Assembly (NCBI GenBank): GCA_900095095.1
Contig: FMBT01000426.1
Coordinates: forward strand, 1 to 64,000
Reading direction: 5' to 3'
From: Fragilariopsis cylindrus CCMP1102
Lineage: Eukaryota > Bacillariophyta > Bacillariophyceae > Bacillariales > Bacillariaceae
Length of the DNA stretch: 64,000 nt
Below, in pieces: positions 23,285-34,592 of the stretch (the first letter of the stretch is position 1; each line of letters begins with the position of its first letter). The notes beneath the pieces were generated by a model. That model saw nothing but the letters and a program-made list of their open reading frames with translations. It had not been told where the DNA came from and made no database searches. The translations under genes and the position numbers were made by a program.

Positions 23285-24500
23285 GTTTACGGTTGTTGTT
23301 ATTTTTGTTTGATACAAATTAATAATTTCTAAAAAATGGATGCTATCGTTAACTCAAAAGGATCGTCGACAGCAATGAATTTTTTTATGGTACAATTACA
23401 AGTAAGTGTTTATTCGTTTGGTGTTTTCTGTTCGATTTATTATTATATTATATATATTTTTTTGGCGGATAGAAGTTAAGTTTTTTTGGACCAACGTTGG
23501 GATTGATTCTCGAGGAAGCCGGATTATCTCTATACCAGGCAGTATCTAAAATATGTTTTTTATGTCCGTTCGCCCTAATAATCGATCAAGCGCGAAACTG
23601 GCAGCGCGAAACTGGTAGCGCTAAATAGGAAAGAGAAGATTTGAAAAAGAAGATACAGTATGACGAAAAGCAAAAACGTCGTACTAGTAGTGCCGTGGCT
23701 CATAGCAGGATTTCATTCATTTTACTCTACTTTATTTTTACGTCTGAAAACAGAAAAAATAATTCAGCCCACCCGGCATGGAATTCTATTCAATGAATCG
23801 ATCGATCCACAACTGGACCCATGCCAGTCCTAGAGGTCGAACCAATCGGCTCTAATATTGAATATACAGTATGTCTGAAATCGAGGGTCGAAATAAAGAT
23901 GAACGAGAACTCATTTGACATCATGGTGTCAAAATTCTGATTGTTCTTTGCTTTTGCTTTTGCTTTTTTCTTTCTCTTGACTTGACTTGGTAAATCGAAT
24001 GATCAATCGAATGAAGATTCAATCGAATCAATCGGTGAAGCAATTGTTTCAATAATGGCTGTGAATTATTTTGAATTTGAATATTCAAAGGCTTTGTTCC
24101 ATCAGCCAGTAACAAGCATTGTATTTGCATTGTATTTACTGTAGTCTTCTCGGTTAGTATATGAAGTAGAGTATGCACTTCTTTCTTTCATCATTTATTC
24201 ATATATCCTTCTTCATAAGAGACAAGAATATAAACACAGACAATAATCAAAAACAACAAAAATGCATGGATTACGAATAATTTATGTATTTAGCAAATAC
24301 GATGGTTGATGATGCCGTCAACAGCCACAACAACATCAATAATAATAATAATGACAGAAGCAGTAGGAGACTACGACAAAGACGAATAAATTGTCGACTT
24401 AAATTCATATGAAGATGTTTCGTTTGATGATGATTATGGTTATCATGGTCTTCGTATATAACATTAATAAATAAAGGATTAATTTTAGTTTGTGTTATCA
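23285..24500. other. Intergenic spacer
   Basis: AT-rich spacer upstream of the peptidase gene. It has A/T runs (23450-23490) and a short direct repeat gcgcgaaactgg (23590-23620). No gene is seen. Confidence 0.45.
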
Positions 24501-24811
24501 TTCTGATTCTCTTATTCAGATAATGTAGATTGGGATTTAATTTTGTAGATAATGATTTGGAAGACCATATGGTATTGACGATGGACTACGTTGATATTGA
24601 AATAGGAAGAAGAGATATTGATAATGATAATGATAATGACAACGACAACGACAGTAACGACGATAGTAACAACGACAGTAACGAAAGAAGAAATGGAGGT
24701 AATAAAAATGGAAACAAAGACGAAAACGAAACTCAACCAGTAATAGAAGAAGAAAATCAGCAGTACCATACCAGTACCAGTCGCTTATTATGAGGATAAA
24801 GAGGAATCCCA

Positions 24812-25042
24812 TCAGGAGTAAAAATGTTTTACGTAATTCAACCATACATTACCCGACTGTATCATTCGTCCAAGTAAGTATCCAGCAATGTATACGGTGC
24901 TGGAAGAGAAGAGTGAACCAGAATTTGTTTGGATTCGATTCACATAACATTCGGTTCCGTTGTGGTTGAGTACATAATATTTATTGTGCAGATAATATAA
25001 TAGAAGATTTGTAATTAAACAACGATTTTGGTCAGTACACAA
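24812..25042 (-). CDS. Possible exon of an unknown protein
   Basis: This minus-strand frame contains a protein-like stretch (HNKYYVLNHNGTECYVNRIQ and VYIAGYLLGRMIQSG) followed by a splice-donor-like gtaatg at the end of the conserved part (about 24851). It may be one exon of a gene that also includes 25325-25962, or a remnant of it. No family is recognised. Confidence 0.25.
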   Translation of the reverse strand: MCTDQNRCLITNLLLYYLHNKYYVLNHNGTECYVNRIQTNSGSLFSSSTVYIAGYLLGRMIQSGNVWLNYVKHFYS

Positions 25043-25324
25043 TGATCTATCATTAATTTTTTACTGGTCAAGCTTTGGGTTAGAGGTTAGATAGATAGTA
25101 AACTACTGTTACTTGCTTTTAGCAAAGCTGTGCTCTGTTTTTTTTTTTTTCTTCTCCTGTCCCAGACTCAAAAGAGTCATTTTTCTTCCAAACAAAGTAT
25201 GTATGGAATATTATAATACAATCTAATCATAGGTACGGTAGGGTGCTCACATATTATTATAAATAGAAACTGGGTAGAAAAGTAAGTGTACTGAAAGTTT
25301 TTGTGTCAGCTACTACCTTTTTTA

Positions 25325-25962
25325 TCATGACCCTCTACTACAATAGAATGTGTTCCAACATATAGAAGGTGCATCTGTTGCATTAAATGTTGGCTCAGTT
25401 GTAGGTGATGCTGTACTACCACCAGGTATAGTTGATTTTGGACTAGCCGTTGGGAATGTACCACCTGATAGTGGTGATGCTGTTGGATCTTTTGGTGCTG
25501 GACTAATAGCACTGGCCGCAGGCTCTCTTTCTTCTAAAAGTTCTGATGGTTGTAGTGCTACCACCGCTGCATGAGGATGATAACAATACTTGATGGATAT
25601 AGGCACAGCTCTTCATCAACATCTAATCCATTCGTATTGAATCGGATACCATCAATATGACAACTATTGAAGATGTCATTCTCTCCCGCCAGTAACATTG
25701 ATAAGATATTAAAGATCATTGGACAGTGGCGGTGGTGCAGAAGTGTCTGCGACAATAATGTCCTTCAAAAAGAATTAAGTACTGGCCTTGTAATAGTACG
25801 TGCATTAATAGTAGAAACAGTATCCTCCCAATAAGAACCTGGAAAGTCAGAGTAAGCACTCAGATCACTGATATCCCAGTAGTCAAATGAGATATCATTG
25901 ATATCAGTGCAGACTCTGGTCTTGATGTACTTCTTCTCAAATGATGAAGAAGATTTCTTCAT
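25325..25962 (-). pseudogene. Decayed secreted-type protein gene with Pro-Thr-rich segment
   Basis: Three protein-like pieces lie head to tail in different frames on the minus strand: 25962-25765 (SFEKKYIKTRVCTD, SDFPGSYWEDTVST), 25755-25558 (CHIDGIRFNTNGLDVDEELC) and 25606-25325 (PTASPLSGGTFPTASPKST, TDAPSICWNTFYCSRG). The Pro-Thr-Ala-Ser spacer is typical of secreted or cell-wall proteins of diatoms. Frame changes and a stop between pieces, with no good splice sites seen, suggest a host gene that has decayed. Unrecognised introns remain possible. Confidence 0.35.
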
Positions 25963-26799
25963 GTTGTTGTTCTTATTGATGCAGATCTGCTTCTTTGAGT
26001 TACGAGTAAAACTGATAATTATTATTAATTACATCTTTTTCTCCAACGCAACCTCACTGTTTCCGACGATGACGACGGTGACGAAAGCTTCAATATACGA
26101 CGACAAGACACGCATCACAGCACAGCACAAAGCAACAGCAACAGCAACAGCAATATCACTTACATTTGTTAAGAGAATCTATGTGAGGTAAGATTTGTAT
26201 TGTTGATTATGATTGTGGTTTTGAGTAACACTTAGTCTTTTCCCTTGTTTCCTTGGACGAGTTGTAAACTGTGGGAATGGAGTTGCAGTAGTAAAATTTA
26301 TTTTACCTCACTAATACTCTGGAATGAATACACACACTATTAATTGGCAGCCTCCGCTGCGAAGGTACAATAATTTGGCATTCGCCAAACTTTTATTTAC
26401 ATGCTTAAACACTCTACAGTCTATCTATTTAAAATACAACATTCCTTCGACTAACATTTTCTTCTTCTTCTATTTTTATTCTAGTGCTGTAACAATGGTT
26501 TTCGGTTTTACGAACGGTTCGTTGACTTTCGTATTCCATCGCGCAGCGCTTTGATAAGAAAATTCCTTGTTAAACATCGTATCTTCATTTTTTAATTTAC
26601 AAACTTGCATAGCGGCAAGATCACTCAAACGCGCGAGCCTCTAAAAGACAACCGCGACGTAAAAAACCTAAAAGTTGCCCGTGCGTTCTTTCATACGCCT
26701 TGAACAAATTACATACACGTACGCCGAAAACCCAAACAAACAGACAAAGTCACAATAACAGACAAACAACAAAGACACAGCAAGTAATAAATACCAAAC
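25963..26799. other. Intergenic spacer
   Basis: Spacer between a decayed minus-strand gene and a plus-strand gene. It has short acaacagc repeats near 26135-26155. Nothing else is supported. Confidence 0.45.
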
Positions 26800-27507
26800 A
26801 TGAGCAAATTCCACACCTGTCACGCCGCAATCAACAATTTGAGAAAATATTGCGAAATTCATTCAAAAGCAACACCACGAGAAAAACTGCTAGCCTTCCA
26901 TCATGCTGTTTACGACGAGAAGTTTGAAACATCAGTAAATGGAAAGAGGTTTAGTTACGAAGAAGAACGAGCAAATATACGTAAAAGGAGTGACGATTTT
27001 CCGGTAATGCAATGTTCTAACTTTGAAGCAGAAATTTTAGACCTTATAACGTTCCACTATACATATGATTTCCACGAAGACGGACTGCCAAAAGACACCT
27101 ATAAAATACACGCAATGGCCACCGTCAATCCGAATAATGGAAAGATAATTTCAATGAAATATATGACAGGACAAGCAGTAGTTGAAATCTACCAATTCAA
27201 CGAAAGGTTTCATCATGACATTATTGAAGACGAGAATCATGGTATACCTACAAGAAACTTATCTTCATCCACAAAAACATCATCGATAACTAGTCATCGT
27301 AGAACAAATGACAGAAAAATAAGTAGAACAAATAATAAGCAAGAAAATCAAATTCATAAATTATCATCCTCATCAGCGCCTCCAGCACTCAACGACAAAA
27401 GTAGAACCACAATCATCTCACGTATTCGTAGTAGAAGAATCAAACTCATTTCTCATATTTCTGAGCTCCTTTCAATGAACTCTGTTGGGTCTACATCAAG
27501 TCAATAA
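26800..27507 (+). CDS. Hypothetical protein, NTF2/SnoaL-like N-terminal part, 235 aa
   Basis: A single-exon frame from ATG 26800 (context aaacatgagc) to TAA 27505-27507. Residues ~1-145 look like a folded domain: a helix (EKLLAFHHAVYDEKFE), a central segment (EAEILDLITFHYTYDF) and strands (YKIHAMATVNPNNGKIISM), an order that resembles NTF2/SnoaL-like folds. This is a shape match only. Residues 150-235 are a Ser/Thr/Arg/Lys-rich tail, probably disordered and perhaps nucleic-acid binding or nuclear. C-rich runs follow at about 27525-27550. No neighbour suggests a pathway. Confidence 0.55.
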   Translation: MSKFHTCHAAINNLRKYCEIHSKATPREKLLAFHHAVYDEKFETSVNGKRFSYEEERANIRKRSDDFPVMQCSNFEAEILDLITFHYTYDFHEDGLPKDTYKIHAMATVNPNNGKIISMKYMTGQAVVEIYQFNERFHHDIIEDENHGIPTRNLSSSTKTSSITSHRRTNDRKISRTNNKQENQIHKLSSSSAPPALNDKSRTTIISRIRSRRIKLISHISELLSMNSVGSTSSQ

Positions 27508-27808
27508 CGCAATAAAGACTTCTTCCGAGCCCCCCCCCCTCCCCCCCCCCAAAAAAAATAAGTCAAATCTTCCGAGGCTTAATAAGCAGGAGGCGAACTT
27601 AGGACATTCCCGACAGTTCCGTTTCTCGTCATGAATTGCTTCTTATTAAGTGAGTACTGGTTCACAACATGCCATGTAGATTACTGTAAAATAAATATCT
27701 TTTATATAACTCAATACAAAATTTCTTATCATCCTCATAACGTTCTTAGATTGATTGCTCCATCCAAAAACGACGCATACAATACTTTTAGTATGAAAGG
27801 TTTTCATT

Positions 27809-28362
27809 ATGAAATATAGTAAACATTTGGTTCCACTGTATATCAAACAGCATCGAAATGGTCGTGATGCTGCATCAAAATTATTACCAGCACTAGAAAA
27901 AGTTGCATCATCTAAAAATTATGTAGAAGTTCGTGCATCCTTATTTTCAAATGAATTGGAATTATTGTACGGCTTCAACATGGAAGATGTACCATCGATT
28001 ATGTTCAGTATTGCACAAGCTAAAGCACGTGCATGTAAGAATGGAAAGATATTACAAAATCCTGGTGTATTAGATATGATTACTCCATACGTCATACCAT
28101 GGATGTCAGGTTATATACAGAAGAGATGACAGTTATGGGCGTAGCAAAAGTTATACTGCCAGGAGTTGATGGTACTAATTACTTTGTTGTTAATGCTGCA
28201 CCGAAAGCAAAAGTTGATTCAGAAATTGCTGAAGAATGTAAATCAGCCTGCGCTTTGATTCAAGATGGTAACATTTTGCATCTACCATGGATTGACTTAT
28301 GTACTAATAAGCTTGTAGAAAGATATCTGACTTTCTTGTCTGGTAGTCTCATTTCTATCTAA
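27809..28362 (+). CDS. Unknown protein in two overlapping frames
   Basis: Two protein-like frames abut. 27809-28129 has RNGRDAASKLLPALEKVASS and ELELLYGFNMEDVPSIMFSI. 28099-28362 has VMGVAKVILPGVDGTNYFVV and EIAEECKSACALIQDGNILH. The second is shifted by one base against the first and the change falls near 28100-28130 (ITPYVIPWM against MDVRLYTEE). I found no GT-AG intron of usable length, so this is a host gene broken by an indel, a sequence error, or a gene with an unusual join. The true start may lie in an exon upstream. I do not recognise the family. Confidence 0.4.
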
Positions 28363-28780
28363 AGCATGCATACGGTATACGTATATTTTAATACGCGTAC
28401 AGTACAGAGAAGAAGAAAAGAATATACTTGCAAAGGTTGCATCTATATCTTGCTAAGGAAGAGGCTTTCGATGCATTTTGATAGGTTAATCTATGCAGCA
28501 GTAGAGTATAGACAATTATGAGACTATGTATGATTTTATATAGTACTTTAGCTAGTTGAAACGTAGTTCTAGCTAATATCACCAGGTATTATGTTGATGT
28601 AAATTATTCTTTACCGTTATTTTTCAAAGTAATATTATGCAAAATAAACAGTATTAGAGTATGGACATTCATTATGATTCTATTTTGTGCAATGTGTAAT
28701 TAAGCAAAGCAAATAAAAATAAATCATCGTTGTGCAAGATCGAAAATGAGTATGAAATATTATCTCGTCACCGTTGCAAA
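28363..28780. other. Intergenic spacer (tail to tail)
   Basis: Lies between the 3' ends of a plus- and a minus-strand gene. AT-rich, with an aataaa-like signal. Nothing else is seen. Confidence 0.4.
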
Positions 28781-31099
28781 TTAGTAGTCATCTGATCCGT
28801 CATCTGATCCTTTCTCATGATAGTAGGGTCGTTTACAAGGCTCTCCCATTAGAAAATAATAGGGATTAAAAGTACTCGAATACATATCGACATAAATTTC
28901 TTCAACCGCCAGAATGATATCACCATCCGGAAACGGCTTCTTTTCTGATTCTTCGGTAGCGGCAACCTTTTGCTTCTTTTGCCTTTGTTGACCAACAGTA
29001 CCTTCATCGTTGTCTCCATGAGAACTTTGTACGCCGTCTATCCAAAGGTTACGATCTAGTCCAAGACCATTCGACTTAATAATATTTTCCGAGAACAAAA
29101 TTTCAAATGAATCCCGTGATAGCATAGCCTGTACACTTGCCGAAGCAACGTCACCCTCTATGTCTTTTTGTTTTGCTTCCAATAACTTCACGCTACTAGT
29201 TTGGGATTCCTTATTTCTTGTCCTTCTATCATCATAAAAAGATCGATACCCCACAGCAGCGTTGAAATTATTTGTTATTTTGTTGTTACTAAGGTAGACT
29301 TTATGGTCCACGGAAGGGTTCTTCTTCTCGTTCAACTGGTGAATTCTGCATAATTCCAATACACTCAATGGAGGCGACGGTTGTTCTGTGCTTGCTATTT
29401 TCGTATTCATTGCACAGGTATTCGAGAAAGAACAGTTTCGGATATCCAGAATCGATTTCGTAGTATACCAGTGCATGTATGGATCGTACAAGCACAAAAC
29501 CGAACTACCGCAACCACCCGTAAAACGACAACCATTTAATACAACAGTTTCAGCACACTCCACAAGAATACCGGAAACAACACCTCTATTTAGTTTTGTC
29601 TTTCCTTCTCCGCATCTACACTCTTTCGCATCGTTCATTTCCTGTAACTCCGTCCCCATATCAAGGATGCAGTTTTCCATAAACAGCTTCGCAGATTCAG
29701 ACTCGATCTCCACTAATGGGTCGTCATCTTGAGGAATATAATCGACGTACCCATATTTGAGTGTAAGATTAGCGAAACGAATACAACCATCCTGTTTGAT
29801 ACGAATACCGCCGCATACCATCACAATAGTATTCTCCGGGGATGATTCATCCAAAGAAATGATTTCCAGGCTCTTATCAATTTCAATTAAGTCATCACAA
29901 ATCCAAAAATCCTCATTTCTGATTTTTTTATCCCAATTTTCATTACGATCAATCATCGATCCACCAATGTATATCCGGTCACCAGATTCGGCCTTTTCTA
30001 TGGCATGGATGATAGTACCGTGGGAATACACAATACCATATGTTTCGTAATGGTACTTTGTTGGTGGTGACGGGGGTGCTATTTCAAAATCGTCCCAATT
30101 ATCACTACTGTCTTTTTCACCATACTTGGCAGTTCCTTGAGCATCTTGATCGGATGCGTTATCGTACACAACGTGTCCGATGCCTCCTTCTGCTTTGAAT
30201 TTTTCCGAAGGATAAAGGTCTGTTGTTGTTGTTGTTGTTGTTGTCATCGAATCATTACCGTGTTTCAGCTTTAAATTCTCCTCCTGTATTGCCTCCAACT
30301 GGTGGTGATAATTTTGTTCTTTGAGTATCGTTTGCCATTGTTTGTCCACATCTCGGAGTTTTTGTTGATAATAGTTTTCTTTCGATTTTAAATTAGATTG
30401 TTGTTGGGATAAATTTTGAAGCTCTTTCCCGTATTCTAATTTCTGTTTTACGATTATATCACGCGAAGAATCGGACGTTTGGAATCGTTGTGATTTCTGT
30501 TCTAATTCGTACAACTTATTTTGCTTCGAAAAGTTGTGAATCGTTTCATAATTCTTATATTCCAAACATTCTTCAATTCTTTTAAGGCAGTACTGTTGGA
30601 GTCCTTTCATATCTATACCCGTATCTGCAGCAACTTTCCAAAGTGCCAAGAAGGTCGACAACGTTACCGCATCATCATCATCATTGTCGCTGATGTTCTT
30701 ACTTTTCGCATGGTTAATAATATTCGGATGGAAACATAATCGTCCAAAGTACATCCAACTGATACACAATAACCATAGCTGCGGTTCGATAAATTCAGGC
30801 AGTAGTACCACGTTATTATTATTCTCTTTCAAGTTCTTCTGTTGAAACAACGAGTTACAGCCAGTCGATTGTTCTGCAATAAGGGAATGGACGTTGAAGC
30901 AAGCATCTTTAGCGGCATCCTTATTGGAATTCTTGAAGAGGACACGGAGGATGCCGCCACCACCATTATCATCATCATCATTATCATTACGCTGTTCACA
31001 TTCTTTTCTACTATCATAAATACTCTGAAGAAGGCTTTCAACATGGTTCGTGTTACTGCCGGTACCATCCATTATTAATCTATGTTTCGTAAATACCAT
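28781..31099 (-). CDS. BTB-like / coiled-coil / right-handed beta-helix protein, 772 aa
   Basis: A single intron-free frame from ATG 31099; a second ATG ten codons in is possible. Residues ~48-185 resemble a BTB/POZ fold: VHSLIAEQS, VVLLPEFIEPQLWLLCISWMYFG, then LALWKVAADTGIDMKGLQQYCLKRI, with a short Asp run inserted. Residues ~195-285 are rich in Gln/Glu/Lys and fit a coiled coil. Residues ~350-700 have the repeats of a pectin-lyase-like beta-helix: GTIIHAIEKAESGDRIYIG, then short strands each with an inward motif (GGIRIKQDGCIRFANLTLKYG, LVECAETVVLNGCRF, ILDIRNCSFSN). BTB proteins often recruit substrates to cullin-3 ubiquitin ligases, and beta-helix repeats occur in adaptors such as FBXO11. 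A substrate-adaptor role is inferred. The C-terminus is acidic. Homopolymers mark loops between domains. Confidence 0.6.
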   Translation of the reverse strand: MVFTKHRLIMDGTGSNTNHVESLLQSIYDSRKECEQRNDNDDDDNGGGGILRVLFKNSNKDAAKDACFNVHSLIAEQSTGCNSLFQQKNLKENNNNVVLLPEFIEPQLWLLCISWMYFGRLCFHPNIINHAKSKNISDNDDDDAVTLSTFLALWKVAADTGIDMKGLQQYCLKRIEECLEYKNYETIHNFSKQNKLYELEQKSQRFQTSDSSRDIIVKQKLEYGKELQNLSQQQSNLKSKENYYQQKLRDVDKQWQTILKEQNYHHQLEAIQEENLKLKHGNDSMTTTTTTTTDLYPSEKFKAEGGIGHVVYDNASDQDAQGTAKYGEKDSSDNWDDFEIAPPSPPTKYHYETYGIVYSHGTIIHAIEKAESGDRIYIGGSMIDRNENWDKKIRNEDFWICDDLIEIDKSLEIISLDESSPENTIVMVCGGIRIKQDGCIRFANLTLKYGYVDYIPQDDDPLVEIESESAKLFMENCILDMGTELQEMNDAKECRCGEGKTKLNRGVVSGILVECAETVVLNGCRFTGGCGSSVLCLYDPYMHWYTTKSILDIRNCSFSNTCAMNTKIASTEQPSPPLSVLELCRIHQLNEKKNPSVDHKVYLSNNKITNNFNAAVGYRSFYDDRRTRNKESQTSSVKLLEAKQKDIEGDVASASVQAMLSRDSFEILFSENIIKSNGLGLDRNLWIDGVQSSHGDNDEGTVGQQRQKKQKVAATEESEKKPFPDGDIILAVEEIYVDMYSSTFNPYYFLMGEPCKRPYYHEKGSDDGSDDY

Positions 31100-32293
31100 T
31101 ATTAGTTTCCAATAAGCAAGGAGGAATACGTATTAAACGTTTTATTTTGTGTGTGTGTGTGAGTTTTATGGTGATTTGAGATTAGCTTGTAGTTGTTCTC
31201 TCACTAAAAGAAACCAAACGGGTAATGCAAAATATAGAATTATAAATGACTAAATACATGATGCGTTTCCCATCTCATAAAGAATGATTTTTTTAGAAGA
31301 TTCAAATAACAATGAATAATTACATATACTTGGAGTAGCACCTCCATTCATTATCATCGTCGCAACATCCGCAAAGTGATACCGCACACTTGGAAATTAA
31401 TGTACCCTAACGCATCTACCAAAGTTTATCACGAAAATTTTGTCGAAGAACTCAGTTTAAAAAAAACCGAAAACATCACTGCATAATTCGCGAGAGTCTT
31501 GTTCGTTTAGTGATGTTTTCTGATTTTTTTAAAATTGAGTTCTTCGAAAAAAAAATCGTAATAAACTAAGTAGTAATTCAAAATAAAATCAGTCCCACAA
31601 GTACGTGAATAAATAGCGCGTTAAAACCTGTTAATGCTCATGCGCAAGGAATATTGCGCACATTTTGAGCTTTAGTGAAAATATAGTGCTTTAAAATACC
31701 ATTTTTCTTATTAAAACTCAATTATTCTAAAAAACATTCTTTCACACCGGAAGCTTTGAAAATGGAATCTCCGTCCGTTGAGCTTCACATTGATATACAG
31801 TATGTGAATTAGCCTGAATCACACGGGATCGAATTAGGGTACATTAATTTCACGGTATGCGGATGTGATGTTTAAAGTTTTTAAAAAGAATGAGGCGCGC
31901 TTAGCGCGCCAGTATTTGAGATCATATCTTAAAACTAGCAGAGTTGTTTCATCATTTCGGGATCTTACTTGTTCATTCATGTATCCCTCAATCAATTCGA
32001 AAATCAATCGTCAACAACAATCAACAACAACAGCAACAACTAACACGGGAAAAAGCAAAAGAACAAAATCTTACAATGGATGAACAACAGCACGATGAAA
32101 ATTATGACGAGTAAGCCTCGCAATCAAAAATGATCCGCCGCCGCCACAAGAACGTTTCATCGATCATGACGATGAGGAGGAAAATCAAGATCAGGAGATG
32201 CTGGAGGAGGAGGAAGAAGAAGAAGGGGATGAAGAATACGAAGGAGATACAAATGATGATGATGATGATGATGATGTTTGGAGGAAAGTGCGT

Positions 32294-32336
<43 letters not shown>

Positions 32337-32877
32337 TATTACAATAGCATTCTTTATTGCTTCTATTGAAATAGGTTTGACCTATAGTTTAACGTTTTGT
32401 TTTTGATAGAGTACCTAGGTCCAGTCACCCACAACCGCAATTATACATGAGATTTAACCATGGAAAAAAAAACTACGATGATACCACAAAGAAACAAGAA
32501 TTATCAATACAGAAATTGTTTATAGTAGCCTGCCTAGCTAGGTGACTTTATTTCTTTAATTGTGTGGTTTGGGCTATCTCTTCCATATAAATAGAGATTG
32601 GATAAGCATGTCACCGTGAGAAATGAGTATCATTCATTCATGAGTGTAATAGAGTTATTTCATCTTTCAAAGTCTACCGATAATGGTGGAGTACTTTTTT
32701 CAGATAAAAAGGAAGTTTTACGTCTATTATTCTCCTTCCATAAATCTGAGTTAAATCAAACAAATATCCATTGCGTATATTTTTGTAGCGTCGTCGTTAT
32801 ATATGATGTTTCCATTACTAGTTAATATATTCAAAACGACGTTTGATGCATGCATCAATAACTGACGATCCACAAAA
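31100..32877. other. Intergenic spacer with inverted repeats
   Basis: It holds a TG tract (31150-31162), the nested inverted repeats at 31364-31872, an acidic low-complexity stretch (32170-32275) and a TA microsatellite (32296-32330). Short frames here are not convincing. Confidence 0.5.
31364..31872. mobile_element. Candidate MITE with nested hairpin
   Basis: The outer ends are inverted copies (aaattaatgtaccctaa at about 31393-31410 and its inverse at about 31837-31853, with aacatccgc-like sequence outside). Within the left half is a separate hairpin, 31423-31567, with ~58-bp arms (agttta-cacga, tcgaagaactca, gaaaacatcact). There is no coding capacity. It could be one element nested in another. 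The exact ends and target duplication are not clear. Confidence 0.5.
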
Positions 32878-34592
32878 TTATTGTTGATACTTGTATTGCT
32901 GTGCAGCAGCAGCAGCAGCAGTAGTAGTATTATGATCGTCTTCGTCTTCAGTATCATTAGGAATGATTGTATCGATTACAGATGGTAGTAATCGTACAAT
33001 AGGAGGGTTATTGAAAACCTGTTCCGCTTTCCCTTGATCCGTCAAAAGTCTCATACCCATCTCAATAATAGAATCACCACTACAATAACAATTCTTGTTA
33101 ATATTATAAGGCTTGTTGTTGCTAGAGTTCGATGTAGTAGTAATCGATGCTACAAGAACATCCAACGGTACCTCGTGAATATCCTTCTTGTAGTTCTGTG
33201 TTTTTATTTTATTTTATTTTTTTTAAAAGCAAAAGGTGCAAAATGAGTAAGAATAAGAGGAAAAATAAAAGGGTAAGAAATTATGTAAAATCAAATCATT
33301 CATAAAACTGTTGTAAACCATCGCGCAATGCATTTATTCATTCATTCATTGAATACATATCTTGTAATGCGATTGGACGGGGACACACATGATTATATCT
33401 TAAAAAGAAAACTCACCGTAATCAACATCGCAAGTAATTTATCGGCAGTATCATTCGCAATCTCATCATCATCACTACTATCACGTTGTTGTTTTACTAC
33501 TGTATCATTGTTGAGAGGAGGAGGCATCATATTATTGTTTGCAATAGCCTCCTTACATCGTTTATATTTCTTGGATGGTGACTTGTTGTGGTATGTTTCT
33601 TGAACATCATCATAGTGATCGTGGGAAGATTTTTCTACTCCCATCATCGTCGTCATCGTCCTCTTATTACTATTATTATTGTTGTTGTTGTTGTTGCGAT
33701 TGCTGATGCTGTAAGATGACATTGTACGTTGTTTGGTGGCAGTATTATCATTATTCTTAGCAGCCGCCGCCTGACAAGGAAGACGACGACGAGAATTGTA
33801 ATGAACAGGAAGAAAAAGAGTAGCACCATATTCCTGATTGATACCATTATCGGTAGTCTTCTTCTTTGGACTGGAAAGATAGGACCCTACGGATTTGTCA
33901 TCATCAGCAACAACAACAGTATTGTCATTATTATTGTCATCAGTGCCGATGTTTATATTACTCTCTTCGTCGTAATCATCATCGTAACCTTTCATAAATA
34001 TCTTCTTCTTAAGATTACGTGTAGTCTCATCAATCTTCATAATATCACGTAGTGGTGACGACGATGATGATGATGATGATGACGATGACGACAACGTAGG
34101 ACAACATTGATTAAGATTGCCATTACTGCCATCATTACTACATTTATCATAAACGGCAGCAGCAGCAGTAGCAGCAACATGAGAAGAAGAGATGGTCGTT
34201 GGTGGTGTTGTTGGTGGTGTTGTTGTTGTTGTTGTTGTTGAGGTGGGTGGTAGTAAAATGACAACAGAATTACGACGTGACATTTTTCTTCTTCTACTAA
34301 TTCCGCTAATATCAGCATTAATTTTTTGATCAGTATCAGTATCGGTATCGGCGGTAGCAGTAGTAGTAATTGTGGTATCGAATCGAGTAGTAGAGGACGG
34401 TGATGACGATGATGCAACTTTGATATCGTTCCTATCTACTACTAGTAGAGGAAGGATTTTTTCTTCTTTCATATCGTGGTCGTGGTCGATTTCGCTCTTG
34501 TTGATGTTGTTTCTTTCGTGTTGTTGTTGTTGTCGCTGTTGCTGTTGATGATTATTATTTTGTTGTGGTGAAAGATGATGATAGGATGACAT
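32878..34592 (-). CDS. Low-complexity hypothetical protein, 2 exons, 497 aa
   Basis: Exons 34592-33417 and 33195-32878 join in phase 0 (donor gtgagt, acceptor cacag) as DKLLAMLIT + NYKKDIHEV, and the frame closes. The protein is dominated by Gln, Ser, Thr, Asn, Asp and Ala runs. Ordered parts are few: ISRRRKMSRRNSVVILLPP, SPLRDIMKIDETTRNLKKKIF, SVGSYLSSPKKKT, SPSKKYKRCKEAI, and a C-terminal segment across the splice (ADKLLAMLITNYKKDIHEVP, then IIEMGMRLLTDQGKAEQVFN). Basic clusters could be nuclear localisation signals. I do not recognise a domain. Trinucleotide runs make length variation between alleles likely. Confidence 0.6.

Noticed and set aside
24512-24793. Plus-strand frame rich in Asn/Asp and its minus-strand Val/Ile counterpart
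   Set aside because: Composed of aatgat and aacgac repeats, with no ordered segment on either strand.
32076-32296. Small acidic protein starting MDEQQHDENYDE with a 40-nt intron
   Set aside because: Removing the GT-AG segment 32111-32150 does not put the acidic part in frame, and the acidic stretch is GAG/GAT low complexity.
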